Assembly: GCA_035517775.1 (NCBI GenBank)
Contig: DATIYF010000123.1
Location: forward strand, 62,001-126,000
DNA: 64,000 bases
Reading direction: 5' to 3'
Source: DATIYF01 sp035517775
GTDB taxonomy: Bacteria > Acidobacteriota > Terriglobia > Terriglobales > Acidobacteriaceae
Shown: piece after piece, positions 33,970-43,538 of the stretch
Layout of the letters: each line of letters starts with the position of its first letter
How positions within the stretch are numbered: the stretch's first letter is position 1
Notes under the pieces: model-generated
Told to the model about the DNA's origin: nothing
What the model saw: only the letters and a program-made list of their open reading frames with translations
The model's database searches: none
Made by a program: the position numbers and the translations under genes

Positions 33970-35539
33970 TCGTCAGGCTGGGGTTGACACCGAGATTCGC
34001 CGCCACTACTGATCCATCGCAGATGTACATGTTCTTGTAGCCGAACACCCGATGTTGCGAATCAATCACACCATGCTGGGGAGAATCGGCGATCACGCAG
34101 CCACCGATGCAATGCGCAGTGCCGGGCACGTCGAAAAGAATCTCCGGCCAAGTGCTCATGGCGGTGCCACCTGCAACTTGCGCAAACGTTTTGGCAAATT
34201 CATTCGCTTGCGGAATGTAAGTGGGAACCTTGCCTCCCCGACTGACCAAGAACCTTCGGAACGGCCAGAACCAAGGGCGCTGCCACCCCATCTCGATTTC
34301 TCCATCGAGGGCCTGCATGCAGAGCAGGATCACTGCCTCTCGCGCCCATCCTACCGGCCAAAACATGCGCATGGTTTTGACTGGATGCCGCAGCAGGGAG
34401 ACGAACACATTTCTCATCCAGAGTGTGATGCGGCGCGGTCCCGGCTGCCCGTCTGTGAGGAGCGTGCATAGCAGGCTCATAGTGTCGGAACCACCGGGGT
34501 AGCGGACGGCCTCGATGTGGGTGTGCTCGTCTATGTAAATGCCGGAACCGATAGCGATACCCCGCGAGAAATCCTGGCGGCTACCGAACACGCGGGCGCC
34601 GATGAGAGATTCAGAGTTCGTGCGCACGTGCTTGCCAAGCCGATCGCTTATGTCCGGCAGCGATCCTTTTTCTTTGAGCTGAAATAGAAGTTCCATCGTT
34701 CCCAAAGAAGACGCAGAAAAAACAAGGCCTCTACAAGTGAAGCGCCGAGATCTGCGGCGGAGCCAGGCCGTGGATTTCACCGTGCACACTGCATATCCGG
34801 CGCCGCCGTCGCGGGCGCCATGCAGCGGCCGAACGTTCACAACTTTGGTTTCGGGAAAGATCCGCGCCCCGTGCTTCTCGGCCAGGTAAAGGTAGTTGAG
34901 GTCTAGAGTATTCTTCGCCCCGTAGCGGCAACCCATCATGCAGCCGCCACAACCGATACAGGTGGTGCGCTGCGGGCCTTCTCCCCCAAAGAATGGATCA
35001 CGAAAAGTCTGACCGGGCGTGCTATTTTGGGCGCCCTGAAAAATGCTTACGCGCGTGGGATAAAAAGTGTGTCCGCAGCCGGCGGCCTCAGCCGCGCTAC
35101 GCAACCAGTCATCACCAGGACCCAGAATCTTGTTTTCGATTACGCCTAACATGCTTGAAGCTGTCTCGAAGTAATGAGGCATTTCGGCTTGCCAAGCGGT
35201 GAGGCCTTTCCAGGTCCCAGAGTCCCACACTTTTCGGGGAGGCTGAAGCAGGGTGCCGGCATAGGTGATGGAGCCGCCGCCTACGGCGCAGCCATGGAAG
35301 ATGGTTGCGTGACGGAAGAAGCGCATGTTGAAGAAGCCGCGGAGCCCGAGTTTGGGGCGCCAGAACCAGCGATGCAGAGACCAACTGCTACGGGGTAGAT
35401 TGTCAGGCGTCCAGCGGAGACCCATTTCCATGACGGCGACTTTGTACCCCTTTTCTGTCAGGCGATGAGCGGCAACACTGCCCCCGAAACCAGAACCGAT
35501 GACGATGAAATCAAAATCGAATTGGGTGCTCAGATTCAC
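33848..35539 (-). CDS. GMC-family oxidoreductase (cholesterol-oxidase-like)
   Basis: This 563-aa flavoprotein starts at GTG 35537-35539 with the FAD motif IVIGSGFGGSVAAHRL and the following VAVMEMG. It keeps the GMC signature near GCAVGGGSITYAG and the C-terminal FAD contacts in GVNPSLTITALAERAM. The CIGCGGCMMGCRYGAKN cluster near residue 200 occurs in the bacterial cholesterol-oxidase/GMC branch and could bind a metal or Fe-S cluster. The substrate is probably a sterol-like or other alcohol (inference). The last ~30 residues are read antisense to the AarF gene and look unstructured. Confidence 0.85.
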   Translation of the reverse strand: MNLSTQFDFDFIVIGSGFGGSVAAHRLTEKGYKVAVMEMGLRWTPDNLPRSSWSLHRWFWRPKLGLRGFFNMRFFRHATIFHGCAVGGGSITYAGTLLQPPRKVWDSGTWKGLTAWQAEMPHYFETASSMLGVIENKILGPGDDWLRSAAEAAGCGHTFYPTRVSIFQGAQNSTPGQTFRDPFFGGEGPQRTTCIGCGGCMMGCRYGAKNTLDLNYLYLAEKHGARIFPETKVVNVRPLHGARDGGAGYAVCTVKSTAWLRRRSRRFTCRGLVFSASSLGTMELLFQLKEKGSLPDISDRLGKHVRTNSESLIGARVFGSRQDFSRGIAIGSGIYIDEHTHIEAVRYPGGSDTMSLLCTLLTDGQPGPRRITLWMRNVFVSLLRHPVKTMRMFWPVGWAREAVILLCMQALDGEIEMGWQRPWFWPFRRFLVSRGGKVPTYIPQANEFAKTFAQVAGGTAMSTWPEILFDVPGTAHCIGGCVIADSPQHGVIDSQHRVFGYKNMYICDGSVVAANLGVNPSLTITALAERAMSFVPPANSDPATSVPSSATSEYRTAARCTGA

Positions 35540-35629
35540 GATTTTTACAGCCTAGCGGCACGAGTAAACTGACGCGTTCCCCTCCGGTCCGCTGGACTTT
35601 TCGTTTGGCACGGACTATGGTTTTTCGCC

Positions 35630-36097
35630 ATGCGTCAGCTTCCCGAAGTCGAAGAGGCCAAAGCGCTGATGACGGAGGCTATGGAGTGGTCGGTATTCAC
35701 CTGGCTTTTTAACAAGAGCAGGGTGCGAGAGACCGCGGACCTTGCCAACGCGGCCGTGGACAAGTTGAACCAGAGCGTGAAAGCGCGCTGGAGCAACGAG
35801 GTGAAAGCCGCTTACAAGGAACTCACAGCAAGAGTCCCGGCAAACCGATCGGCGGGATCCGCGGCTGACGCTGCGGAGTCCGAGATTGCACGCTTGGTGA
35901 AAAGCGTGAAAGAAGCGGATGACGCCGCTCGCCGCGCCAGAAAGGACGCCGAAGGCACATTTGACGAGGCCGAGCGACACCTGAACACCAGCCTGGCGCG
36001 GGAGGGATGCCGGAAAGCTATCCACCAATGGGAACTGGACGAAAAGGCGATCCGCCGGGCTGAAGCGGCCCCCCGTTCCACCAAGGCGAAAAGTTAA
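35630..36097 (+). CDS. Hypothetical coiled-coil protein, 155 aa
   Basis: This 155-aa protein is very rich in Ala, Glu, Lys and Arg. It has a Trp-containing N-terminal segment (EAMEWSVFTWLFNKSRVRET) and a long predicted helix with heptad-like patterning (VKSVKEADDAARRARKDAEG). There is no signal peptide or membrane segment. No known family is recognised. It lies between the divergent GMC gene and the convergent alpha/beta hydrolase. It is likely real, given its coherent codon usage and composition. Confidence 0.65.
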   Translation: MRQLPEVEEAKALMTEAMEWSVFTWLFNKSRVRETADLANAAVDKLNQSVKARWSNEVKAAYKELTARVPANRSAGSAADAAESEIARLVKSVKEADDAARRARKDAEGTFDEAERHLNTSLAREGCRKAIHQWELDEKAIRRAEAAPRSTKAKS

Positions 36098-36125
36098 GAT
36101 TCGGTCGCACACATTCTGGCCCCGT

Positions 36126-37172
36126 TCAGCAAGCGACGCGCTCCTCATTCTTTCTTGATCCAACTCGTTGTGCGATAACTTCACTAATTCTGTTTAAGGC
36201 TTCCACACTTTGCGGCGCATCCGGCCCAAAGACCTGGAAGTTATGGTTCATGTCCTCCCAGCTCTCCAGCGTGGCATCTGCGCCTTGGCGTTTGGCGTAA
36301 CTCGCGAAGTCCTCAATGGTCTCGAACAGCGCTTCGCCGCGTCCCGCTTGTATGTAAACAGGAGGAAGGCCACGCAAGTCGGCCTGCACCGGCGAAACGA
36401 GCGGATCACAGCGCTGCTCCGGATCGCAGAACCAATCTCTCCATTGCAGCAGCGCACGCTTGTTGATCCAATCAAACTGGTCGTTACCGATGCGCTCAGT
36501 CTGGAAATCGGTGGGTGGCGAAAGCGCCACCGCCAACGCGGGAAGTCGAAGGCCCGCCGAGCGCGCCGCCAAGAGCAGTGCCAGGCAGAGATTCCCTCCC
36601 GCAGAATCGCCGGCAATTACCAGGCGCTTGGGATCCGCGCCATTGTCGAGCAGCCACTGATAGGCGCTGAGGGCATCGTTGAGTTGTGAGGGGAAACGGT
36701 GCTCAGGAGTGAGGCGATAGTCGAGGGCAAAGGTCCGGGATTTTGCTGCGAGAGTGATTTGCGCGATGAAATTGGCATAGCTCCGAGGGTAGAACGAATA
36801 TCCCCCGCCGTGAAAATACAGGAGCGTGACCGGCGATTCGGCGTTCTTGCGAGAAAACCAGCTTCCGCGAAACTTCTCGTGTTCTATTTGCCGGATGTTT
36901 ATACCGGCCAGGGCAGGCGAACTGATCAGCATAGAATCCAGGTAGCAGCGCGCCTCCTGGATATCCCTGAAGTCAAGCGCAGAGGCCACCTGCTTTTGTA
37001 GCATTCGCGTGACAACTTCCACGAACCAATTCCAGCCGGGCAGCCGGGGACCTTTGAACAAACGGCGGGCGGATACCTCGAGCACCGACTGGGCCAATTC
37101 CGCCGCACAGCGGAACTGATACGGTCCATTGAAATCAAGGCGGGAAATCATGCGATTCAGCCCTTCATGCAC
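36126..37172 (-). CDS. Alpha/beta hydrolase, HSL/family IV esterase-like
   Basis: This 348-aa hydrolase has the oxyanion-hole motif HGGG (121-124) and the nucleophile elbow GDSAGG with S190. A likely acid lies in AGRGEALFETIEDF and a His in DMNHNFQVF. These are the marks of hormone-sensitive-lipase-like esterases. It is the last gene of the lipid cluster, and its start overlaps the phosphopantetheinyl transferase stop by eight bases. It could release a product from the synthase or hydrolyse the final ester (inference). Confidence 0.88.
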   Translation of the reverse strand: MHEGLNRMISRLDFNGPYQFRCAAELAQSVLEVSARRLFKGPRLPGWNWFVEVVTRMLQKQVASALDFRDIQEARCYLDSMLISSPALAGINIRQIEHEKFRGSWFSRKNAESPVTLLYFHGGGYSFYPRSYANFIAQITLAAKSRTFALDYRLTPEHRFPSQLNDALSAYQWLLDNGADPKRLVIAGDSAGGNLCLALLLAARSAGLRLPALAVALSPPTDFQTERIGNDQFDWINKRALLQWRDWFCDPEQRCDPLVSPVQADLRGLPPVYIQAGRGEALFETIEDFASYAKRQGADATLESWEDMNHNFQVFGPDAPQSVEALNRISEVIAQRVGSRKNEERVAC

Positions 37173-37890
37173 ACAGCGCCATTTTGTCAGGGCAATAAGC
37201 CGGGACCTGTAAGCGAATTGGCGGAGCTGGAGATGGATCAGCTACTACCGTACGCAACACGCCATCGGCGTGGCGCCACCAACCGCGGACGGCATAACCT
37301 CCAGTGTAGAGAACGCGCAGCCGGCTCCAGCCATGCAGGTCGCTGGCGTTATCCTCTCGAGTGACGGTCACACAACGCGTATCAAGGCGCAGCCCTTCCT
37401 GCAGGGCCTTGAGCGCACTTTCTTTGCCGCTCCAAAGTAATGCCAGCAAACGCGATCGCTCGGCGGCGGGCGCGCGCTCTATCTGCTGTTGTTCCTCGCT
37501 CGTGAAATAGTCAGTGACAAAGGCCTGGCTTCGCGGCTCGATCAATTCCAGATCGCAGCCCAGCTTGACGCCTGGTTCCGCAACCATGCAAATGGCCCTT
37601 CCCGCCCGGTGGCTGAGGGAAATGGCTGCAGGCGTCGGCATGCCGGTGACGAAGACCTCAGGGGCGCCGGTAGCTGCGGGACGAATCTCCATTCTCGTAA
37701 GCAACGACGCATGCAAAGGCAGTTCTTGAAATGCCGCCACAGCACACTTGGCCGTCCAGCGTCCCAGCCGCCACTCCGCGCGACGTTTGGGAATACGGAA
37801 AGAATCGAGACGGAGCAATTCGCCGTCGCTCAGCCAGCTGTTTCCTCGAGGCACTTGGGCTTCTGTCTGCTCCAGCCAATAGATATTCAT
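37165..37890 (-). CDS. Sfp-type 4'-phosphopantetheinyl transferase
   Basis: This 241-aa protein transfers the phosphopantetheine arm from CoA to a carrier protein. It shows SLSHR (91-95), the Mg2+-binding D113 and E115 (KLGCDLELIEP) and the signature LLWSGKESALKAL (151-163). The length fits the Sfp class used by polyketide and PUFA synthases. It lies 17 bases after the carboxylase stop and overlaps the hydrolase start. Its natural substrate is probably the triple carrier domain of the synthase at 43539-52055, although those domains have Thr at the modification position. Confidence 0.9.
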   Translation of the reverse strand: MNIYWLEQTEAQVPRGNSWLSDGELLRLDSFRIPKRRAEWRLGRWTAKCAVAAFQELPLHASLLTRMEIRPAATGAPEVFVTGMPTPAAISLSHRAGRAICMVAEPGVKLGCDLELIEPRSQAFVTDYFTSEEQQQIERAPAAERSRLLALLWSGKESALKALQEGLRLDTRCVTVTREDNASDLHGWSRLRVLYTGGYAVRGWWRHADGVLRTVVADPSPAPPIRLQVPAYCPDKMALCA

Positions 37891-37907
37891 CCCTGTTCAC
37901 TCTTTCA

Positions 37908-40900
37908 CTAGGCGGCTTCGACCACCCGGATCTGCAATTTCTCGGTCCGCACTTGCTGTTCTCGCGCAATCCCCCGTTCGATTGCGCCAATCAGGTAAGG
38001 GCGCAGGCTAGCGGGAGGAATGATGCAATTCAATGCACCCACGTCGAGCGCGCGTTGCACGCTATGCACCCGATCAAACTCGGAAGCCATTTCGCCGAGC
38101 TTCTCAGAGTGCACGACCTTGAAGAGTTCATCCCACTGGACGCGCAATCGTCCTTTTTCCGCGGCCTCGGCCTTGACCATTGCATCACTCAATTCCTTTA
38201 ATCGTGGGTCCTTGCGCGCTCGATTCTCCACTTCGCTGGCGAAGACGACTGCCGCGGCCGGCGCGCCGCCGATCACCGAGGCATAGGTGCCTTCCAGGGC
38301 CGCCACCTCAAGGTTCTCATTCAAGGTCCGCGAAAACACCACATAAGCCCCGCCGTGGTAGCGGGAGACCACGCAGAACACCATTGGCCCCTTGAAGTTC
38401 ACCACGGCCCTGCCGATCTCGGCGCCATACTCCAACTGCAGGCGGCGCATGGATTCGGGCGAACCATCAAAACCCGAAAGGTTGGCCAACAGGACAACCG
38501 GCCGATTGGCGCTCGCCGCGTTTATGGCGCGGGCGACTTTCTTGGACGATTGAGGGAAAAGGGTGCCAGAGGTCCATTGATCGGGGCCGTCGGCGGGAAC
38601 AAATCCCAGGCGCGGCAACTGCCGGGATTCGATGCCGATCAAGCAGACTGGATAGCCGCCGAGATGCGCATCCCAGACCACCGCGGTTTCCGCCGCCCGC
38701 ATGCCCGCCCAGCGCTCCAGCGGCGCATGGTCCTGGTCGATGGCCGCCATCATGACCGTGCGAATATCGAACGACTTCTTGCGCCCAGGATTGCTTTCAT
38801 CAGAGAAGATGTCTCCTACGCGTGTGAAGCCTTCCTCGCCCTGGCCGTGAGGATAGGACTGCACATCGCGCTCGATTGGATCCGTGGTTACTGCGCGCCG
38901 TGGGAACCGCTCACCCGGAGCAAGATAAGTGTGCTCGTAGTGGCGAAACAGGATATGGCAGGCTTCATCAATGTCTCGCGCCCAGTACTGCGCCTGACCA
39001 TTGATGCCCATAATGCGGTCGTAGCCGCCGATGCCCTGATTGTCTTCCGCGGAAATGCCGCCAGAATAATCCAGCGCGCGTTTGCCGGTGAGCACCATGG
39101 CGGCTTTGGGCGTCATCACCAGGAGCCCGCGAGTATGCATGAGCATCGTGGCCTCGGCATTCCAGTAAGGCTGTGCGCCTACGTTGATCCCATTAACTAG
39201 GAGATTGACCTCGCCGCCTGCCTGCGTAAACTCAACCAGTCGGCGCAAAACACGCGCAATCCAGTCCATGTTCTCGACACCACTATCCATGGAAATCTTG
39301 GCTCCGGCCGAGATTGGGAACCACTCCAGCGGCACTCCCATCTCTTGGGCCATATCCAGGGCGGCGATGATGCGCTGACACTCAGCCTCAGCCAGCGCGC
39401 CAAGATCTTTGCTGGGATCGCCAAGCAACATGACGCGAGTCATCCCTTCGGGATAGCGGTCGGTAAAGTTGCGAATGACGCCAGCAACGATGTTCGCGTG
39501 GTTTTGCCCGTAAGGCCGAGTGACCGGAACCAGACGGCCCCCGGCGTCGAGATCGTGTTCCACGAAATCTCCCGGCGGAAAATCGGCACGCGTGTGTTGA
39601 CCGCCGGGAGTGAGCATCTTGATGATTTCGTAGGGGTATATGAGTCCGCGCTGCCGCATGCGAACTACTTTCTGATCGTATTCGGGCAGCGGCCGGATGG
39701 GTTGCAGCCTGTCCGCGGGGCGGAAGGTAATCAGCATTCCCCGGCCGCCCGGACTCGAAATACGCACCACCATATCGCGCAGTTCTCCAGTCGCCGGATT
39801 CGGAATACGTGCCCGCACCACCACTTGCTCCAAGCCGAGCCCCTCGGTAGCAGGCGCCAGCCGCCCGACGATATCGCGCAACTCATCGCGCTCCAGATTG
39901 AAGGGTGGCCACACATAGAGGAATATCCGATTCCAGAACAGCCGCTGATTGGGAGCGCGCCGCGATTGAAATAGTCGGATGCTGGCCAGCGCCTCAGTCA
40001 ACATGCGCTCCAGATGTGGCAATTGCACGATGCGGCCGGCCTGGTCACGCACCGGCGTCATGTCGCGTACTTCGGCGCACGCGATCAGCCGCTCATCCTT
40101 GGGATTTTCACGAGCAACCGCATGAAGAACGTAGACGTCCTCCACCGACGGCAGCCGTTCAATCTTGAAATTGCTGAGCCGCCACAGATGCAGCCGCTTG
40201 CCCATCATGGGGTGCAATCCGCGATAAAGCTTCTCCTCTTCATAACCATTGACACTGGGGCGATAGGTGAAATGCTGCATTCCTCCCGCTCCCTGAGTAT
40301 GAGCCGGGCAAGCGACTTCAACCACAATGCGACGGATGGAGCGCGGAAAACCGAGGTGATTCAATACAGAGTGAAGCTCCTGCTGCGTCGCCTCTGCGTC
40401 TCCCAGCCGGCCGGGATGCCAGGCATAAAAATCAATGACCACGTCCTGATCCGCCGGCACCTTCTCGATTAGAGGGAACATCGCAGCGGCGGCTTCTGAA
40501 AGCCGGGAATATTCCGTGTGGGTGGTAAAGGCACGAATGCGCTTGCCCTCATGATCGTATTCTGCCGACACGAAAGAGCGGCCATCCACGTCGAACGAAT
40601 GAAAGTTCTCGAGGACGCGAATGCGGTAGTAGCGCCAGGTAATGGCCTCCAGCATCAGTTTCCGCATGGCCAGGTCGGCAGAGGCAAAACGCGAGGAGAG
40701 CAGGCCCACCAGTGGCTGTGGACAGTCCACCAGTTCACGTACTCGCTCATGGCGGTCGGCGCCCTCCGGATTGGCCGCCATACGCGCTAGTTGTTGCTCA
40801 ACCTGGTCGTACACCTGCTTGCGCGCCTGCTCGAACAAGGGTTGATCGAAGTGGCGATAGCGCACCTCGCGGGCAAGATCGCTGACTGCCGGGAATTGCC

Positions 40901-43502
40901 CGTTACTCATGGCGATCATCCGGTCGAGCAGGGTTCGCAGGGAACCCTCGGCATGAGGCGCAAGCCCTGCGGTTGGTTGCAGGCGGCGTTCGAGCAGCGC
41001 CAAGACCGGCGCTATCTGCTGCTCCACTCTTTGATGGGACTTGTAGATCCACAGTAAGCTCTCTTCCAATCCCGGCGTGCGCTCCAGGCTGTGGACGCCG
41101 TAATGCGACAGGGCGCGGCGAAGCCGGCCGACAAAGTCCGGGGGAAGTCCCTCGCCGCCGGTCTCCAACATACGCAAATACGAAAACAGGTAGGCCTCAG
41201 CGCTCGGCTCCTCGCCGCTGGCACGGTGGTTCACTTCCGGCTCGCGCTGGAAGAGGGAACAGATGTCCGCAAAGATGTTAAGAATTTCATCTTCGGTTTC
41301 CCTGATGTCACCGCTGTATATCGGACAATTTCGGTTCCATTGTGAGAGCATGCCCAGGGCGTGCTTCGGGTCCACATCGAAACCCAGCATGAGCTGGCGA
41401 AGCTTGTCAAGGCTAAGGCGGCAACTGGAAGCGGTCGCTTCGTGATCCGAACCGCGCGGCATCTCGAACACTACTCTTGGTGCGGAGGCGGCCACCCCAT
41501 CCCCCGCGCTGGGTTCGATCTGCATCAGGGGTGCCCCTGTACCCACTTGCACATTCGGAATGACCATCACCTGGCGCACTTTGCCGCAGAATGGAGCTAC
41601 GACTTGCATTTCCATCTTCATGGCTTCCAACACAGCCAGCCTTTCGCCTGCCAAAACCGTGTCGCCCGGCTTGACCGCGATCGAGACCACTACCGCCGGC
41701 GCGGAGGCATGCACGATGCCGCCATCGTCACGGTCTATCTGGTGCGAAACACCGTCCACTTCGATCCGGTAACTCAATCCCTGGGCAACCGAGACCACGT
41801 GGAAACGGCGTTCACAGACAGTCAGCCAGTACTCGTAATCCCCAAGGCGGTTGATCTCCGCGTCAATGCGCGATCCGTTGATTTCTACGCGATACTGTTG
41901 CGGACCCAAGCGATAAGTTTTAGGAGAATAGGAATGGCCACGATAGCGCAGCTCTGCTGCCCGGCCCACCTCCACCCGCACCTGTGGCCGTCCCCGTACC
42001 GCCGACGCGTAGAACTGCGCCTGTTCCACCGCCAGTTGTTCGTCATAGGCTTCGATCGCAGCTTGCACCAAAGCCACGTCGGCATAGCGTCGTGACAGGT
42101 GGTCACCGTTCGCGGCCAGGCAATCCAACCATCCGACATGGAACTCACCTCGTCGAACCTCATCGCGACCCAGCAACTCAAGCAGGAATGACTTGTTGCT
42201 GGCGCCGCCTTTGATAACCACCACGCTCTCGCGCAACGCTCGTTGCAAGCGTGATAGCGCCTCCTTGCGGTCGCGGCCGCAGGCGATGATTTTGGCGATC
42301 ATCGAATCAAACTCGACCGGAACCGAATCGCCTTCCGCCACGCCAGTGTCAATGCGCACGCCTGGACCGGTGAGAATTCGGAAGCGCTTAATATCGCCGG
42401 GAGCCGGAGCAAACCCGTTGTCGGCATCTTCTGCATTCAGCCGCACTTCAATGGCATGTCCGATTGTGCGCGGCGGCTGGCCCTCTAACCGGCCACCCCG
42501 GGCAACATGAATCTGTAGTTTGACCAAGTCGAGCCCTGTGGTGCATTCCGTGACCGGGTGCTCGACCTGCAAGCGGGTATTCATCTCCATGAAGGAAAAC
42601 GTCTGGCTTTCGGGTTGATACAGGAATTCCACCGTGCCGGCGTTGTGATAGCCCGCCGCCCGGCTCAGCCGCACGGCTGCGCCGCGCAGTTCCTGATCTT
42701 GCCCGGCAGAGAGCGCGGGCGAGGGCGCTTCCTCAAGGATCTTTTGCTGGCGGCGCTGAATGGTGCAATCGCGCACCCCGACCGCCCAGATGTTGCCGTA
42801 GTGGTCGCCGATAACCTGGACCTCCACGTGACGCGCGCGCTGGATCAATTGCTCAAGAAACACTGTGGGGTCGCCGAAAGCCTTGAAGGCTTCAGCACGG
42901 GCACTTTCAAATGCTGCAGCCAGCTGGTCTTCCGAGACCACCTTGCGGATGCCGTGGCCACCGCCACCGGCAGTGGCCTTAATAAGGATGGGATAGCCCA
43001 TTTGCCCGGCACAGCGCCGGGCGTCTTCTACCGTCTCGACCGGGCCGCCGCTCCATGGCGCCACCGGTATGTGCACGCGCTCAGCCAGTAGCTTTGAAGC
43101 AATCTTGTCACCCACGCGCCGCATCACATCGCCATCCGGGCCGATGAACACAATGCCCATTTCCCGGCAAAGGTCAGCGAAGGCGGCGTGCTCAGCCACG
43201 AAGCCCCAGCCCGCCCAGACTGCTTCCGCGCGCGCGGCTGCCAAGGCGCGCTCCAGAGCTGCATAGTCTACGTAGCTGCTCTTGAGCTGCCCGGTATTCG
43301 CGTCGAGCACGTGCGCCGGGCCCAGGCATACCGCTTCATCGGCTTCGCGCACGAACATGGCGCGCCGGTCCGGTTCCGTGAAAAGCGCGATGGCCTTGAG
43401 AGAGGCGCCGTGTTCCTGATTGAACTCGCGGGCCGCATGAATGAAACGCATGGCGGCCTCGCCGCGATTCACCATTGCTACACGTGCGAATTCGTAGTTC
43501 AT
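37908..43502 (-). CDS. Single-chain biotin-dependent acyl-CoA carboxylase (BC-BCCP-central-CT)
   Basis: This 1864-aa enzyme carries all parts of an acetyl/propionyl-CoA carboxylase on one chain. The biotin carboxylase spans residues 1-460 (ATP loop GGGGHG 179-184; EMNTRLQVEHPVTE 306-319). A BCCP domain has AMKM with biotinyl-Lys K629. A ~600-residue middle region resembles the ACC central domain (FWNRIFLYVWPPFNLERDEL). A C-terminal carboxyltransferase follows (LDYSGGISAEDNQGIGGYDR, then ANLSGFDGSPESM and GGAPAAAVVFA). That order is the one found in eukaryotic ACC, whereas most bacteria use separate AccABCD subunits. Placed 36 bases after the synthase gene, it probably makes its malonyl- or methylmalonyl-CoA. 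Confidence 0.9.
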   Translation of the reverse strand: MNYEFARVAMVNRGEAAMRFIHAAREFNQEHGASLKAIALFTEPDRRAMFVREADEAVCLGPAHVLDANTGQLKSSYVDYAALERALAAARAEAVWAGWGFVAEHAAFADLCREMGIVFIGPDGDVMRRVGDKIASKLLAERVHIPVAPWSGGPVETVEDARRCAGQMGYPILIKATAGGGGHGIRKVVSEDQLAAAFESARAEAFKAFGDPTVFLEQLIQRARHVEVQVIGDHYGNIWAVGVRDCTIQRRQQKILEEAPSPALSAGQDQELRGAAVRLSRAAGYHNAGTVEFLYQPESQTFSFMEMNTRLQVEHPVTECTTGLDLVKLQIHVARGGRLEGQPPRTIGHAIEVRLNAEDADNGFAPAPGDIKRFRILTGPGVRIDTGVAEGDSVPVEFDSMIAKIIACGRDRKEALSRLQRALRESVVVIKGGASNKSFLLELLGRDEVRRGEFHVGWLDCLAANGDHLSRRYADVALVQAAIEAYDEQLAVEQAQFYASAVRGRPQVRVEVGRAAELRYRGHSYSPKTYRLGPQQYRVEINGSRIDAEINRLGDYEYWLTVCERRFHVVSVAQGLSYRIEVDGVSHQIDRDDGGIVHASAPAVVVSIAVKPGDTVLAGERLAVLEAMKMEMQVVAPFCGKVRQVMVIPNVQVGTGAPLMQIEPSAGDGVAASAPRVVFEMPRGSDHEATASSCRLSLDKLRQLMLGFDVDPKHALGMLSQWNRNCPIYSGDIRETEDEILNIFADICSLFQREPEVNHRASGEEPSAEAYLFSYLRMLETGGEGLPPDFVGRLRRALSHYGVHSLERTPGLEESLLWIYKSHQRVEQQIAPVLALLERRLQPTAGLAPHAEGSLRTLLDRMIAMSNGQFPAVSDLAREVRYRHFDQPLFEQARKQVYDQVEQQLARMAANPEGADRHERVRELVDCPQPLVGLLSSRFASADLAMRKLMLEAITWRYYRIRVLENFHSFDVDGRSFVSAEYDHEGKRIRAFTTHTEYSRLSEAAAAMFPLIEKVPADQDVVIDFYAWHPGRLGDAEATQQELHSVLNHLGFPRSIRRIVVEVACPAHTQGAGGMQHFTYRPSVNGYEEEKLYRGLHPMMGKRLHLWRLSNFKIERLPSVEDVYVLHAVARENPKDERLIACAEVRDMTPVRDQAGRIVQLPHLERMLTEALASIRLFQSRRAPNQRLFWNRIFLYVWPPFNLERDELRDIVGRLAPATEGLGLEQVVVRARIPNPATGELRDMVVRISSPGGRGMLITFRPADRLQPIRPLPEYDQKVVRMRQRGLIYPYEIIKMLTPGGQHTRADFPPGDFVEHDLDAGGRLVPVTRPYGQNHANIVAGVIRNFTDRYPEGMTRVMLLGDPSKDLGALAEAECQRIIAALDMAQEMGVPLEWFPISAGAKISMDSGVENMDWIARVLRRLVEFTQAGGEVNLLVNGINVGAQPYWNAEATMLMHTRGLLVMTPKAAMVLTGKRALDYSGGISAEDNQGIGGYDRIMGINGQAQYWARDIDEACHILFRHYEHTYLAPGERFPRRAVTTDPIERDVQSYPHGQGEEGFTRVGDIFSDESNPGRKKSFDIRTVMMAAIDQDHAPLERWAGMRAAETAVVWDAHLGGYPVCLIGIESRQLPRLGFVPADGPDQWTSGTLFPQSSKKVARAINAASANRPVVLLANLSGFDGSPESMRRLQLEYGAEIGRAVVNFKGPMVFCVVSRYHGGAYVVFSRTLNENLEVAALEGTYASVIGGAPAAAVVFASEVENRARKDPRLKELSDAMVKAEAAEKGRLRVQWDELFKVVHSEKLGEMASEFDRVHSVQRALDVGALNCIIPPASLRPYLIGAIERGIAREQQVRTEKLQIRVVEAA

Positions 43503-43538
43503 AGAGGCCTCGATCGACGTGGATCTCGGCGCCCAGCG

